Positions 8,766-17,961 of a DNA stretch of 64,000 nt are shown here, piece by piece (within the stretch, counting starts at the first letter, position 1; the number at the start of each line of letters is the position of its first letter). The stretch spans positions 35,619 through 99,618 of the forward strand of contig CAMLON010000004.1 in assembly GCA_946481695.1 (NCBI GenBank). Reading direction: 5' to 3'. The translations under genes and the position numbers were made by a program. Source of the stretch: an uncultured Bartonella sp. (GTDB taxonomy: Bacteria > Pseudomonadota > Alphaproteobacteria > Rhizobiales > Rhizobiaceae). A model generated the notes under the pieces. It was not told the DNA's origin, did no database searches, and saw nothing but the letters and a program-made list of their open reading frames with translations.

Positions 8766-9533
8766 ATGACCCGCAAGGAACGACTCACATGCCTCATCCA
8801 CGCGATCAAGGTCGGCATTGTCAATGTCGAGGCAATGGCAGAAAAATTTGGTGTGTCTGCTTCAACAATCCGGCGTGATTTGCAACAACTTGAAAAAAAC
8901 GGCCATATTCAGCGAACCTATGGCGGTGCGGTGCTCAGTCAGGCTGTGCCGGAAACGTCTTTTGTCGAGCGTATGGCACGTCATAGCGATAGCAAACATA
9001 GTATTGCCAAGAAGGCCAATGAATTGGTTTCTGACGGCGACACCATTCTACTTGATGCCGGTTCGACAGTCTGCGCGTTAGGGCTTTTATTGAAAGAGCG
9101 TAAGCTTCACATTATTACAAATAACCTTATGCTGGTGCCGCTTTTTGAAGGAAAAACGAATCTGGAACTGACAATAATCGGCGGTAAATGCCGGAATACC
9201 AGTATGGGCATTTTCGGCGCTCTTGCGATCAAAAATCTTGAATCATTTACGGCAGACTATTTTTTCACGAGTGCTGACGGTGTCGTTCCGGGGTTGGGCT
9301 TATGTGAAGCAAGTCTGGAGCAGACTATTTTAAAAGAAGCAATGATGCAAAGGGCGCGTAACACAGTCGTAATGGCTGATGCTGATAAAATAAATCGGGC
9401 AGAACAGCATTGTTGGGCAAAGTGTCCTGCCAAATGGACATTGATTACCGACAAGAAAATGGACGAAGAAGAAAAAAGATTGTTTTCTATTGCCGGTGCA
9501 ACCGTTCTTGAGGCAGCCCCCCATTCGGTTTGA
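8766..9533 (+). CDS. DeoR/GlpR-family transcriptional regulator, probable repressor of the acid-sugar operon
   Basis: DeoR-family repressors sense phosphorylated sugars and usually control the adjacent catabolic operon. The 255-residue product has the DeoR N-terminal helix-turn-helix with FGVSASTIRRDLQQLEKNG (about residues 27-45) followed by IQRTYGGAV. The C-terminal DeoRC sensor domain has DTILLDAGSTVCALG near 96 and ITNNLMLVPLF near 117. I chose the ATG at 8766. A TTG at 8745 would add seven residues and is closer to the GGAG. A hairpin terminator separates it from pdxA2, so it may have its own promoter. The stop lies in the first unit of a short tandem duplication. Confidence 0.85.
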   Translation: MTRKERLTCLIHAIKVGIVNVEAMAEKFGVSASTIRRDLQQLEKNGHIQRTYGGAVLSQAVPETSFVERMARHSDSKHSIAKKANELVSDGDTILLDAGSTVCALGLLLKERKLHIITNNLMLVPLFEGKTNLELTIIGGKCRNTSMGIFGALAIKNLESFTADYFFTSADGVVPGLGLCEASLEQTILKEAMMQRARNTVVMADADKINRAEQHCWAKCPAKWTLITDKKMDEEEKRLFSIAGATVLEAAPHSV

Positions 9534-9563
9534 TAGATAGCCCCCATTCGGTTTGATAGATAG
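9517..9563. repeat. Tandem duplication of about 23 bases at the end of the DeoR gene
   Basis: The unit CCCCCATTCGGTTTGATAG plus ATAG occurs twice back to back, first at about 9518-9540 and again at 9541-9563. The first copy has six C bases and the second five. The first unit holds the last codons and stop of the DeoR gene, and the second repeats them in untranslated DNA. This looks like a recent slippage duplication. Confidence 0.85.
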
Positions 9564-9580
9564 CAAAGCGTTTTTCGTGC

Positions 9581-9988
9581 TTATTGCTCTTCTAATTCGA
9601 CCAATGTGCCATCAAAATTTTGCGGGTCAATAAACAATACCGGTTTGCCACGAGCACCCGGTTTCGGGTTCCCGTCACCCAGAATTGTAATTCCCTCTTC
9701 TATCAACTGGTCACGCATTTCTAAAATGTTTTCAACTTCAAAACAAATATGATGAAGGCCGCCAGAAGGGTTCTTTTCAAGAAAATCCGCAATTTCCGAA
9801 TGGTCGCCCAAAGGTGTCATAAGTTCCAGTCTGGTATTGGATAGTTCAACAAAAACAACCTTTACGCCGTATTCCGGCAATTCCTGTACAGTGGTGATAT
9901 TGCCATTGACCGAGCGATAAAGTTCTGCGGCTTGTTCAAGATCCGGTACGGCGATAGCTACATGATTTAAACGACCAAAGTGACGCAC
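9581..9988 (-). CDS. mce: Methylmalonyl-CoA epimerase
   Basis: The enzyme interconverts (2R)- and (2S)-methylmalonyl-CoA, joining propionyl-CoA carboxylase to methylmalonyl-CoA mutase. The 135-residue protein is a vicinal-oxygen-chelate fold with two beta-alpha-beta-beta-beta modules. Metal ligands are visible as His in LNHVAIAVPDLEQA, His in GGLHHICFEVENI and Glu in the C-terminal GTLVELEE, and PKPGARGKPVLFIDPQNFDG is characteristic of the family. The start is GTG with AAGGAG upstream, a normal arrangement. It stands alone here. The ScfR-type regulator about 800 bases away belongs to a family that controls propionyl-CoA genes, which suggests a shared role. Confidence 0.94.
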   Translation of the reverse strand: MRHFGRLNHVAIAVPDLEQAAELYRSVNGNITTVQELPEYGVKVVFVELSNTRLELMTPLGDHSEIADFLEKNPSGGLHHICFEVENILEMRDQLIEEGITILGDGNPKPGARGKPVLFIDPQNFDGTLVELEEQ

Positions 9989-10127
9989 AGATAAAACTCC
10001 TTAGTATAATGAAACCTCGAATAACCTCTCCGGTTGTTGTGTCTTTATCCTTCTTCCGGAGAGAAAATCGAGGTATTTGTTGTTGTAACATCTAAAATAA
10101 GTTGAAGATTGCAGCAACACTGTTTGT

Positions 10128-10179
10128 TTCTGAAAGTTGTCCCTGAAAGTTGTTTTTGAAAGTCATCCCCGAAAGTCAT
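10128..10179. repeat. Four tandem 13-base repeats
   Basis: Four consecutive units share the core TGAAAGT or CGAAAGT: 10128-10140 TTCTGAAAGTTGT, 10141-10153 CCCTGAAAGTTGT, 10154-10166 TTTTGAAAGTCAT and 10167-10179 CCCCGAAAGTCAT. The period is exactly 13 bases. They lie upstream of mce on the far side of its start, so a regulatory role is possible but unproven. Confidence 0.8.
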
Positions 10180-10611
10180 CGCTTTGCTATAGTTGTTGCC
10201 AACAAAGCGGCAGATTCCGGTTCTGCGGCTTTTGTTCGTTTTATAAGTTTTGCGGGAATAGAATTTCTTTGAAACATAGTTCTATGCAAATTGGCGTTGT
10301 TTAGCAGGAACCGGATTTTGGCAAGGTGAATGCCGGTTTTTCGAGCGAGATAGCCGGAAATAGAAATCGAGCGGGATTGCGACATTTTGTTTAAGTTGAA
10401 TTTATATGGCCGGTTATGGACGAAGTGTCTGCATAATGCATATTTCCGGTCGTTTTATGTAGAGTATCTGATGTTTATTTCTCATTCGGGGCTGTTCCGG
10501 ATGGACTGCGCTATGTTTTTCCCAGTAAAATAATCTATCCGTTATGACTCTCATGATTTTTAAAAAATTTTAAAGAGCAGATTTTACTGTTTTGTTGATG
10601 TTGTAGAGATA

Positions 10612-10667
10612 ACCAATAAAGGTAAAAAAAAAGAAAAGGCGCGCTCTCCCACGCTGCCTTTTCTTTT
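10612..10667 (-). terminator. Strong minus-strand Rho-independent terminator with no annotated gene upstream
   Basis: A perfect 12-base-pair stem joins 10629-10640 (AAAAGAAAAGGC) to 10656-10667 (GCCTTTTCTTTT) around a 15-base loop. Read on the minus strand the hairpin runs into an uninterrupted T tract (about 10633-10624). Nothing annotated is transcribed leftward into it, because the next gene to the right (10819) points the other way. It may end a short divergent RNA starting near 10770. Confidence 0.6.
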
Positions 10668-10818
10668 CCTCCCACATATATCCAATTCATAAAAGACAAA
10701 GCTTTTTTTTCCTCCGACAATCCAAGGCTAACACAGCGAAAAAAATAATAAAGCTTGATCGTGTGCGAATGCATAAGTTATAAAAATGCAAATTGTAAAT
10801 TGCGAAATTGTGAAAAAA

Positions 10819-12237
10819 ATGTCTATCGGAAAACTTTATATTGGAAGAAAAGTTCGTAAATTGCGGGAAGACCAGAAATTGACGCAGGCTCATTTTGCCG
10901 AGCGCATAGGTATTTCCACTTCATATCTCAATCAGATCGAAAACAATCAAAGGCCTGTATCGGCTGCGGTTCTGCTGTCTTTGGCTGAAAAATTTCATAT
11001 TGATATTTCTAGTCTTTCTTCGGGTGAGGACGACCGGCTGCTTTCCGCTCTGAGCGAAACTTTAACCGATCCTCTATTCAAGAATCACCGCGCAGCTATG
11101 CAGGAATTGCGGCTTATTACACAAAATGCCCCTGGCCTTGCGCGTGCTTTGATTACTTGCCATCAGGCCTACCGTCTGGCTTCCGAACAATTGGCAAGTA
11201 CAGACGGATGGTTGCAAGCGGGTGGGCTCACAGAAATTTTACCTTATGAAGAGGTGCGCGACTTTTTCCATTTTATGGATAATTATATTGATGACCTCGA
11301 CCGGAGTGCAGAAGATCTTGCGGGCGAAATCGGTATCGGGGAACGCGATAATCATTCGGCCATTATCGAACGGCTTGAAAAAAAATATCAGGTCAGTGTC
11401 AACTGGGGAACTGCTGACGATGGTATGGTACGCCGTTATGATCCGGTGAGCCGTATTTTGACTTTGAATCCTTATATAGCGCCGCAACAACGCACTTTTG
11501 AATTGGCTATCCAACTTGCACGATTTGAAGCGGATCCGCTTTGTGATGAAATCATCAAAAAAGCATCTTTCAAATCGGAGGAAGCTAATGAGATATGTCG
11601 CATCGGGCTTTACAACTATTTTGCCGGTGCGCTCATTCTTCCCTATAAACCTTTTATGCGTGCAGCCAGTGCGCTTCGTCATGATATAGAATTGCTTGCC
11701 GCCCGTTTCAGCGTTTCTTTGGAACAGGTTTGTCACCGGCTTTCAACTTTGCAACGGCCAGGCCTGAAGGGTGTGCCGATTTTCTTTGCGCGCATCGACC
11801 GTGCCGGAAATATAACCAAGCGTCATAGTGCTGTGAAATTGCAATTCGGCCGTTATGGCGCGGCCTGTCCGGTATGGAATGCACATCAGGCTTTTGAAAC
11901 GCCGGGCAATATCATCCGCCAACTTGCCGAAACGCCCGATGGTGTGCGCTATCTTTGTCTGGCTGTTCAGGTGGTGAAAAGAAATGGCGGTTACCATAGT
12001 CCGCATCCCCATTATGCCTTGGCATTCGGCTGTGAAATATCGAATGCGTCGCAATTTGTTTATGCCGATGGCCTTAATCTTGATAATAATGCAGCCTATG
12101 AACCGATCGGCATTTCGTGCAGGATTTGTCCGCGCACGCGGTGTCCGAACAGGGCAGCACCGCCGCTAAAACATCGTTTAACGGTCAATTATAACCAGCG
12201 TGATGCCTTGCCATATACGTTGGAACAAATTGGCTAG
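10819..12237 (+). CDS. XRE-family short-chain fatty acyl-CoA regulator (ScfR type)
   Basis: This is a large single-domain-HTH regulator of the ScfR group (PccR, MccR and RamB are members), which sense short-chain acyl-CoAs and control propionyl-CoA or acetyl-CoA assimilation. I use the ATG at 10819, because family members begin with a short stretch like MSIGKLYIGRKVRKLRE. An in-frame ATG exists at 10786. The Cro/C1 HTH covers about residues 5-60 with LTQAHFAERIGISTSYLNQI. The middle has an IrrE/DUF955-like domain, and the C-terminal ScfR domain (DUF2083) ends with the cysteine motif CRICPRTRCPNRAAPPL. Length of 472 residues is normal. Effector and targets are inferred from the family. The nearest related gene is mce. 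Confidence 0.85.
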   Translation: MSIGKLYIGRKVRKLREDQKLTQAHFAERIGISTSYLNQIENNQRPVSAAVLLSLAEKFHIDISSLSSGEDDRLLSALSETLTDPLFKNHRAAMQELRLITQNAPGLARALITCHQAYRLASEQLASTDGWLQAGGLTEILPYEEVRDFFHFMDNYIDDLDRSAEDLAGEIGIGERDNHSAIIERLEKKYQVSVNWGTADDGMVRRYDPVSRILTLNPYIAPQQRTFELAIQLARFEADPLCDEIIKKASFKSEEANEICRIGLYNYFAGALILPYKPFMRAASALRHDIELLAARFSVSLEQVCHRLSTLQRPGLKGVPIFFARIDRAGNITKRHSAVKLQFGRYGAACPVWNAHQAFETPGNIIRQLAETPDGVRYLCLAVQVVKRNGGYHSPHPHYALAFGCEISNASQFVYADGLNLDNNAAYEPIGISCRICPRTRCPNRAAPPLKHRLTVNYNQRDALPYTLEQIG

Positions 12238-12679
12238 GAAAGCTGCTGCAATCCGAAGCAACCGGCCGTTTGAAAATCCGGTTGATAATGAAAAATCAAT
12301 CGGACACCGGCGGAGATTCCGGCTGTCCAAACTTTCCTTGAATAGAAAACCGGATTCAAGAATTTGATAATCGAAGACGGTTTTTTACATTTCCCGGATG
12401 TCGGCATTTCTTTTATATAAGAGATGAATATATAAAAATGCGCAGACAAGAAACAGGCTGGCGTTGCATACCGGAAAATTTCCCGATTTTTAGGGGAGAA
12501 AACCTCTGGTGGCTGCTATGATTTCGATAAGTTGAAAAACTGTGCGCAATTACGCCATTTGATAATCGCGTTTCAGCCTGACAGGTAAAAGTGATTAAGT
12601 GTCTCATCTCACGGAATGAGATCTGCTCCGGCCTATAGACTTTAAGCCGGAGCAATCCTGTTGAAAAATCGGAAACCGG
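12238..12679. other. Spacer with two adjacent stem-loops
   Basis: The 442-base convergent spacer has no convincing gene. Just before the aldo/keto reductase end are two hairpins: TCTCAT (12602-12607) with ATGAGA (12616-12621), and GCTCCGGC (12625-12632) with GCCGGAGC (12646-12653). A weaker CAACCGG/CCGGTTG pair is at 12259-12284, just after the ScfR gene. None is followed by a clear T run, so they may be bidirectional termination or mRNA-stability elements. Confidence 0.5.
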
Positions 12680-13675
<996 letters not shown>

Positions 13676-13801
13676 TTCCTTTTTGTTATCTTTATGTTTT
13701 TACCGCTGTAACGAATCTAGAAGAATTATTACTGTTTGTTTATCCTGTTTAATTTGCTAAATGTGATCGAATAATTAGAACAATAGAAAAAAGTAAAAAT
13801 C

Positions 13802-14692
13802 ATGGATCGTCAACAGCTTTCCCATTTGTTGATTTTTGAAACAGTCGTTGAAGAAGGTAGTTTTCGTGCTGCCGCAAAAAGGCTGAATATTGCACCTTCT
13901 GCCGTATCTTACGCGATTGGAAAATTGGAAGAAAGTTTGGATGTACAGCTTTTTAACCGTACGACTCGCAGTCTGGGATTAAGCCCTGCCGGAAAAGTGC
14001 TCATTCGCCAAACGGCTTCCGCCTTGGGAATGATAGAAGACGGTTTTAACGCGGCAAAAGCAACGCATGACAATGTTTCCGGTCTTTTGCGGATCAATAC
14101 CGGCTATTCGGCAGCAAAATTTCTTATTTCTCCCTATCTTGGAGCATTCGCAGAAGCCTATCCCGATATTGTCCTTGATCTCGTGATTGATAACCGGTTT
14201 GTCGACATTGTAAAATCCGGTTATGACGCAGGCATACGCATTCACGAACATGTCGAAAAAGATATGATTGCTGCTAAAATTGGTGGCGATTTAAAAAGCG
14301 TTCTTGTCGCGACGCCAAAATATTTTGAAAACCATCCGGTTCCCTGCCACCCTGTCGATTTGAAAAACCATAGAGCAATTTTATATCGTTTCAACGAACA
14401 ACGCACTTATGTGTGGGAATTCGAGAAAGGCCGGAAAAAATTGACGGTTACTCCTCCCGAACAGCTCGTCGTCAATAGCCATCAATTGGTTATCGACGCA
14501 GTGCTTCAGCATACCGGATTGGCTTATATATTTGAAAATTATGTGAAAGACGAGATCAGTCAGGGCAAGCTCGTAAAAGTAATGGAAGATTGGACACCGC
14601 CATTTTCGGGGTTTTACATTTATTATCCGCAACAAAAAATGCGCGCAGCTCTTCGTGCTTTTATCGATTTCTTTATTGCCAAAAACCGCTAA
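13802..14692 (+). CDS. LysR-family transcriptional regulator, divergent from the aldo/keto reductase
   Basis: A 296-residue LysR-type regulator of normal length. The N-terminal winged helix-turn-helix (about residues 3-62) includes GSFRAAAKRLNIAPSAVSYA and LFNRTTRSLGLSPAGKVL, and the rest is the periplasmic-binding-protein-like effector domain, with PDIVLDLVIDNRFVDIVKSGYDAGIR near residues 121-146 typical of the CrgA/YafC-type subgroup. The ATG follows an AT-rich leader without a strong ribosome binding site. Position suggests it controls the divergent reductase gene. The inducer is unknown. Confidence 0.92.
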   Translation: MDRQQLSHLLIFETVVEEGSFRAAAKRLNIAPSAVSYAIGKLEESLDVQLFNRTTRSLGLSPAGKVLIRQTASALGMIEDGFNAAKATHDNVSGLLRINTGYSAAKFLISPYLGAFAEAYPDIVLDLVIDNRFVDIVKSGYDAGIRIHEHVEKDMIAAKIGGDLKSVLVATPKYFENHPVPCHPVDLKNHRAILYRFNEQRTYVWEFEKGRKKLTVTPPEQLVVNSHQLVIDAVLQHTGLAYIFENYVKDEISQGKLVKVMEDWTPPFSGFYIYYPQQKMRAALRAFIDFFIAKNR

Positions 14693-15089
14693 GAGAAACC
14701 GTTAAGTAAAAACGTTAAGTGAAACGGAAAAACCGGATAGCATTTATAGCCTTCAAGACCAAAATGATCGCCGTTTAAAATCTGTCACAGCCGCAACGTT
14801 AGCCTTATTACTCTATTTTTTCGCGGGTGCACCGCCCCTTGTTTATTCGGTTACAGAATTTTCGTTTTTTCCCGCTCGACCAATTTTTAAAGCATGACAA
14901 GCAAATTTATCTATTCAGAACCGGCGGGGTAAAAAATTCTGTCCAGTGTTAAATTGTATTGATAGAAAAATACCTCGCATTGCGATAACGTGATGGTAAT
15001 TACATGTATTAACGGTTTGAGACGGAAAAATTTCTTGATATGAAAATGTCGATTCAAATCTTTCCGTAACTCCGAGGAGGGCGATTTTA
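14693..15089. other. Intergenic region upstream of argB
   Basis: About 400 bases with no gene seen. CGTTAAGTAAAAA and CGTTAAGTGAAAC form a short direct repeat near 14699-14725. The final bases hold the argB ribosome binding site CGAGGAGGG. No convincing promoter hexamer pair was fixed by eye. Confidence 0.5.
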
Positions 15090-15995
15090 ATGGATGATTT
15101 AACGACCGACGCTGCCGATGTTGCTGAAAGACAGGCTGCGCTGCTTTCTGCAGCTTTGCCTTATATGCAGAAATACGAGAACAAGACAGTTGTGGTCAAA
15201 TATGGCGGTCATGCTATGGGAGACCCTGAACTGGGTCGTGCTTTTGCCCGCGATATTGCGCTTCTCAAGCAATCCGGTATCAACCCGATCGTGGTTCATG
15301 GCGGCGGCCCGCAAATTGCAAAACTCCTTGGAAAAATGGGAATTGAATCGAAGTTTGAAGGTGGACTTCGTGTAACCGACGCCAAAACTGTCGAAGTCGT
15401 CGAAATGGTTCTGGCCGGTTCGATCAACAAAGAAATTGTTGCAATGATTAATGCCGAAGGCGAATGGGCTATCGGCCTTTGTGGCAAAGATGGCAATATG
15501 GTTTTTGCCGAAAAAGCCCAGAAAAAAGTGATCGATCCCGATTCCAATATTGAGCGTATTCTTGATTTGGGTTTTGTCGGCGAACCGGTGGAAGTTGATC
15601 GCACACTTCTTGATCTGCTTGCCCGCTCCGAGATGATACCGGTCATTGCGCCGGTTGCACCGGGTAGGGATGGCAACACTTACAACATCAATGCCGATGT
15701 TTTTGCCGGTGCAATTGCCGGTGCGCTAAAAGCCAAGCGTCTGTTGTTCCTGACAGATGTTCCCGGTGTTCTCGACAAAAACGGTGTTCTTTATAAAGAA
15801 TTGACAGTCAAACAATGTGAAACGCTTATTCATGACGGCACTATATCGGGCGGCATGATACCGAAAGTTGAAACCTGCATACAGGCGATTGATCGTGGTG
15901 TTGAAGGCGTTGTTATTCTGAATGGCAAAACGGCCCATTCTGTTTTGCTTGAACTTTTCACCGAACGCGGCGCGGGTACGTTGATTGTGCCATGA
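15090..15995 (+). CDS. argB: Acetylglutamate kinase
   Basis: ArgB phosphorylates N-acetyl-L-glutamate in the second step of arginine (ornithine) synthesis and belongs to the amino acid kinase fold. The 301-residue protein carries [15 protein letters not shown] near residue 34, [17 protein letters not shown] near 70, [16 protein letters not shown] near 110 and, for ATP binding, [19 protein letters not shown] near 219 with [16 protein letters not shown] near 252. The strong site GAGGAGGG precedes the ATG. The stop overlaps the next start by four bases (ATGA-type), so argB and the HAD phosphatase gene are translated together. Feedback inhibition by arginine is usual in the family but cannot be judged here. 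Confidence 0.97.
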   Translation: MDDLTTDAADVAERQAALLSAALPYMQKYENKTVVVKYGGHAMGDPELGRAFARDIALLKQSGINPIVVHGGGPQIAKLLGKMGIESKFEGGLRVTDAKTVEVVEMVLAGSINKEIVAMINAEGEWAIGLCGKDGNMVFAEKAQKKVIDPDSNIERILDLGFVGEPVEVDRTLLDLLARSEMIPVIAPVAPGRDGNTYNINADVFAGAIAGALKAKRLLFLTDVPGVLDKNGVLYKELTVKQCETLIHDGTISGGMIPKVETCIQAIDRGVEGVVILNGKTAHSVLLELFTERGAGTLIVP

Positions 15996-16678
15996 TGAAC
16001 GAACAAGCGGTTTCACGGCTAAAAGCCATCAATGTCTGGGTGTTTGATCTGGATGATACGCTTTACCCGCGTAATAGCGGGCTTTGGGCACAGATCGACA
16101 AACGTATCAGTGCCTATGTCAAAAAACAGTTGGAACTTGACGATGATGAAGAGGTCAAAAAATTTCGCCAATATTTCAGGCAAACTTATGGCGGCGCTCT
16201 ACGTGGAATGATCGAAGAATATTTCGTCGATGTAAAAGACTATTTGAGAGATGTTCATAATATCGACTATTCGCCGTTAAAAAAAGATCCGCAGCTTGCC
16301 GAAGATATTAAAAGTTTGCCCGGACGAAAATTCATTTTCACAAACGGTGACCGTGCTCACGCTGGCCGTGTTCTGGCACATCGTGGATTGGAAAACTGTT
16401 TTGACGGCATTTATGATGTGACATTTACCGATTTTCTGCCCAAGCCTTACCGGCAAGCCTATCACAGATTTTTAGGACATTTTTCAATCGATCCGGAAAA
16501 AACGGCAATGTTTGAAGACAATCTTGCCAATCTTTCAACCTGTAAAGAACTCGGCATGACGACAATTCTGGTTGGTCATAACGAGGATAAAGAAATTCCG
16601 GCTTTCGTCGATTTTGAAGCTGTTGAACTGGAAACTTTTCTCCATGATCTGGTAGGTCGCCTCAATGGGGCCTGCTGA
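15992..16678 (+). CDS. HAD-family pyrimidine 5'-nucleotidase
   Basis: A 228-residue haloacid-dehalogenase hydrolase of the SDT1/pyrimidine 5'-nucleotidase type. Motif I is [16 protein letters not shown] near residue 11 (nucleophile Asp), motif II is [15 protein letters not shown] near 112, and motif IV is [17 protein letters not shown] near 171. A small helical cap lies between motifs I and II. Members dephosphorylate UMP, CMP or related phosphates. The exact substrate here is unproven. The same gene follows argB in many Hyphomicrobiales, so the pairing is conserved but its logic is unclear. The start overlaps argB and the stop abuts the next ATG. Confidence 0.88.
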   Translation: MMNEQAVSRLKAINVWVFDLDDTLYPRNSGLWAQIDKRISAYVKKQLELDDDEEVKKFRQYFRQTYGGALRGMIEEYFVDVKDYLRDVHNIDYSPLKKDPQLAEDIKSLPGRKFIFTNGDRAHAGRVLAHRGLENCFDGIYDVTFTDFLPKPYRQAYHRFLGHFSIDPEKTAMFEDNLANLSTCKELGMTTILVGHNEDKEIPAFVDFEAVELETFLHDLVGRLNGAC

Positions 16679-17590
16679 ATGACCGGAGACGGAACGAAGT
16701 CGATCTTTCTTCTGACGAGGCAAGAACTTGCCCTGATCGGCATTACCTTCCTTTGGGGAACGACTTTTCTTATCGTCCAGCTCGCTATGCGTTCAAGCGG
16801 GCCGCTGTTTTTCGTCGGATTCCGTTTCATTCTTGCCGGTCTGTTTGCCAGTGCCATTTTTTGGCGCAGCCTCAAAAACTTGACAATTCACGAGTTTTTC
16901 GCCGGTATCGTTATCGGTTTGCCGATATGCCTCGGCTACGGCTTACAAACAGCCGGATTAAAGACAATTGCAAGCAGTCAGTCGGCGTTTATTACCGCTG
17001 TTTATGTGCCTTTGGTCCCTTTGTTACAATGGGCGATTTTGCGCAAAAAACCGGGGCTCACGAGTTTTATCGGCATTGCTTTTGCTTTTATCGGTCTGCT
17101 TCTCGTATCCGGTCAGGGATTTCAAGGCTTGGCCTTTTCAAAAGGCGAATTTTTTACTCTTTTATCGGCATTTGCAATTGCTTCGGAAATTGTTCTTATC
17201 AGCCTTTTTGCGGGGCGGGTCGATAGTCGGCGTGTTACTGTTGTGCAGCTTTTTATTGCCGGTATTTTTTCTTTTGCTGCAATGCCGTTCAATGGCGAAA
17301 CTGTTCCTTCATTTTCATGGGGTTGGGTTTTGGCCGGTTCAGGTCTGGCTGCAATGAGTGCGCTGATACAGCTTACGATGAACTGGGCACAAAAATCGGT
17401 CTCGCCGACACGCGCCACCATCATCTACACTGGCGAGCCGATATGGGCCGGCCTGATGGGGCGAATCGCAGGCGAGCGTTTAGCCCAATCGGCACTATTT
17501 GGTGCGCTGTTGATTATTATCGGCATTCTGGTTTCCGAGTTGAAACCGAAAAAGCCGGAAAATGCAGCGGCAATAGATAAAGCAGGCTGA
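16679..17590 (+). CDS. DMT-superfamily (EamA) transporter
   Basis: A 303-residue inner-membrane protein with about ten hydrophobic helices arranged as two EamA repeats (about residues 13-143 and 155-287). Typical phrases are GITFLWGTTFLIVQLAMRSS, GLKTIASSQSAFITAVYVPL and SPTRATIIYTGEPIWAGL. EamA transporters export amino acids or other metabolites. The substrate cannot be assigned. The ATG begins immediately after the HAD stop (TGA ATG), with no independent promoter visible, so it is the third gene of the argB operon. In a short charged tail the protein ends with KPKKPENAAAIDKAG. Confidence 0.9.
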   Translation: MTGDGTKSIFLLTRQELALIGITFLWGTTFLIVQLAMRSSGPLFFVGFRFILAGLFASAIFWRSLKNLTIHEFFAGIVIGLPICLGYGLQTAGLKTIASSQSAFITAVYVPLVPLLQWAILRKKPGLTSFIGIAFAFIGLLLVSGQGFQGLAFSKGEFFTLLSAFAIASEIVLISLFAGRVDSRRVTVVQLFIAGIFSFAAMPFNGETVPSFSWGWVLAGSGLAAMSALIQLTMNWAQKSVSPTRATIIYTGEPIWAGLMGRIAGERLAQSALFGALLIIIGILVSELKPKKPENAAAIDKAG

Positions 17591-17961
17591 AAGCATAAAG
17601 GCCGGTTTTTCAAAAACTACCCGTATAGTGAGAATGATCTGCTTATAATTGACTGTGTTATTTGCTCGTAGTGGATTATTTGAAATGTGTGTAGCGTCGG
17701 CATTTCAAAATTGAACCGACTCTTTTGTTGGCATTGTTTTATGAGCATTGCCGCAGCAAAATGCCCCATAATGACGGGAAGTCACAAAGTCATATTGTGT
17801 TTTATCGTTTTCCCGAAATGAAAAACAGCGACAATATTCGAGGTAAAATTCGGGCGACGATTGGAACCACTTCTGTGGAAAGAAAAAGATTTCCATGAAC
17901 AAGCTTTTTAACGTTCATTTCGGCTTTGCGTTTCTTTGCGTTCCTTGCTAAATCGCATTTC
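17591..17961. other. Intergenic region upstream of lepA
   Basis: About 370 bases with no gene or clear hairpin seen. Just before lepA the sequence TTTGCGTTTC is followed by TTTGCGTTCC, a short direct repeat. No clear Shine-Dalgarno sequence precedes the lepA start. Confidence 0.45.

Larger units (their letters stand above)
9989..10818. other. Long spacer between mce and the ScfR-type regulator
   Basis: About 830 bases without a convincing gene. Contents include a four-unit 13-base tandem repeat (10128-10179), an imperfect dyad near 10199-10227 with arms AAAGCGGCAGA and TCTGCGGCTTT, and a strong minus-strand terminator hairpin (10629-10667). A 69-codon minus-strand frame at 10176-10385 has no recognisable features and overlaps the repeat, so it is not called. 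The region is AT-rich and looks partly decayed. Confidence 0.5.

Noticed and set aside
10176..10385. 69-codon minus-strand frame
   Set aside because: It overlaps the 13-base repeat array, has no ribosome binding site and no recognised domain.
17926..17961. TTG start for lepA
   Set aside because: The added residues are not in the family. The ATG at 17962 gives the usual 601-residue length.
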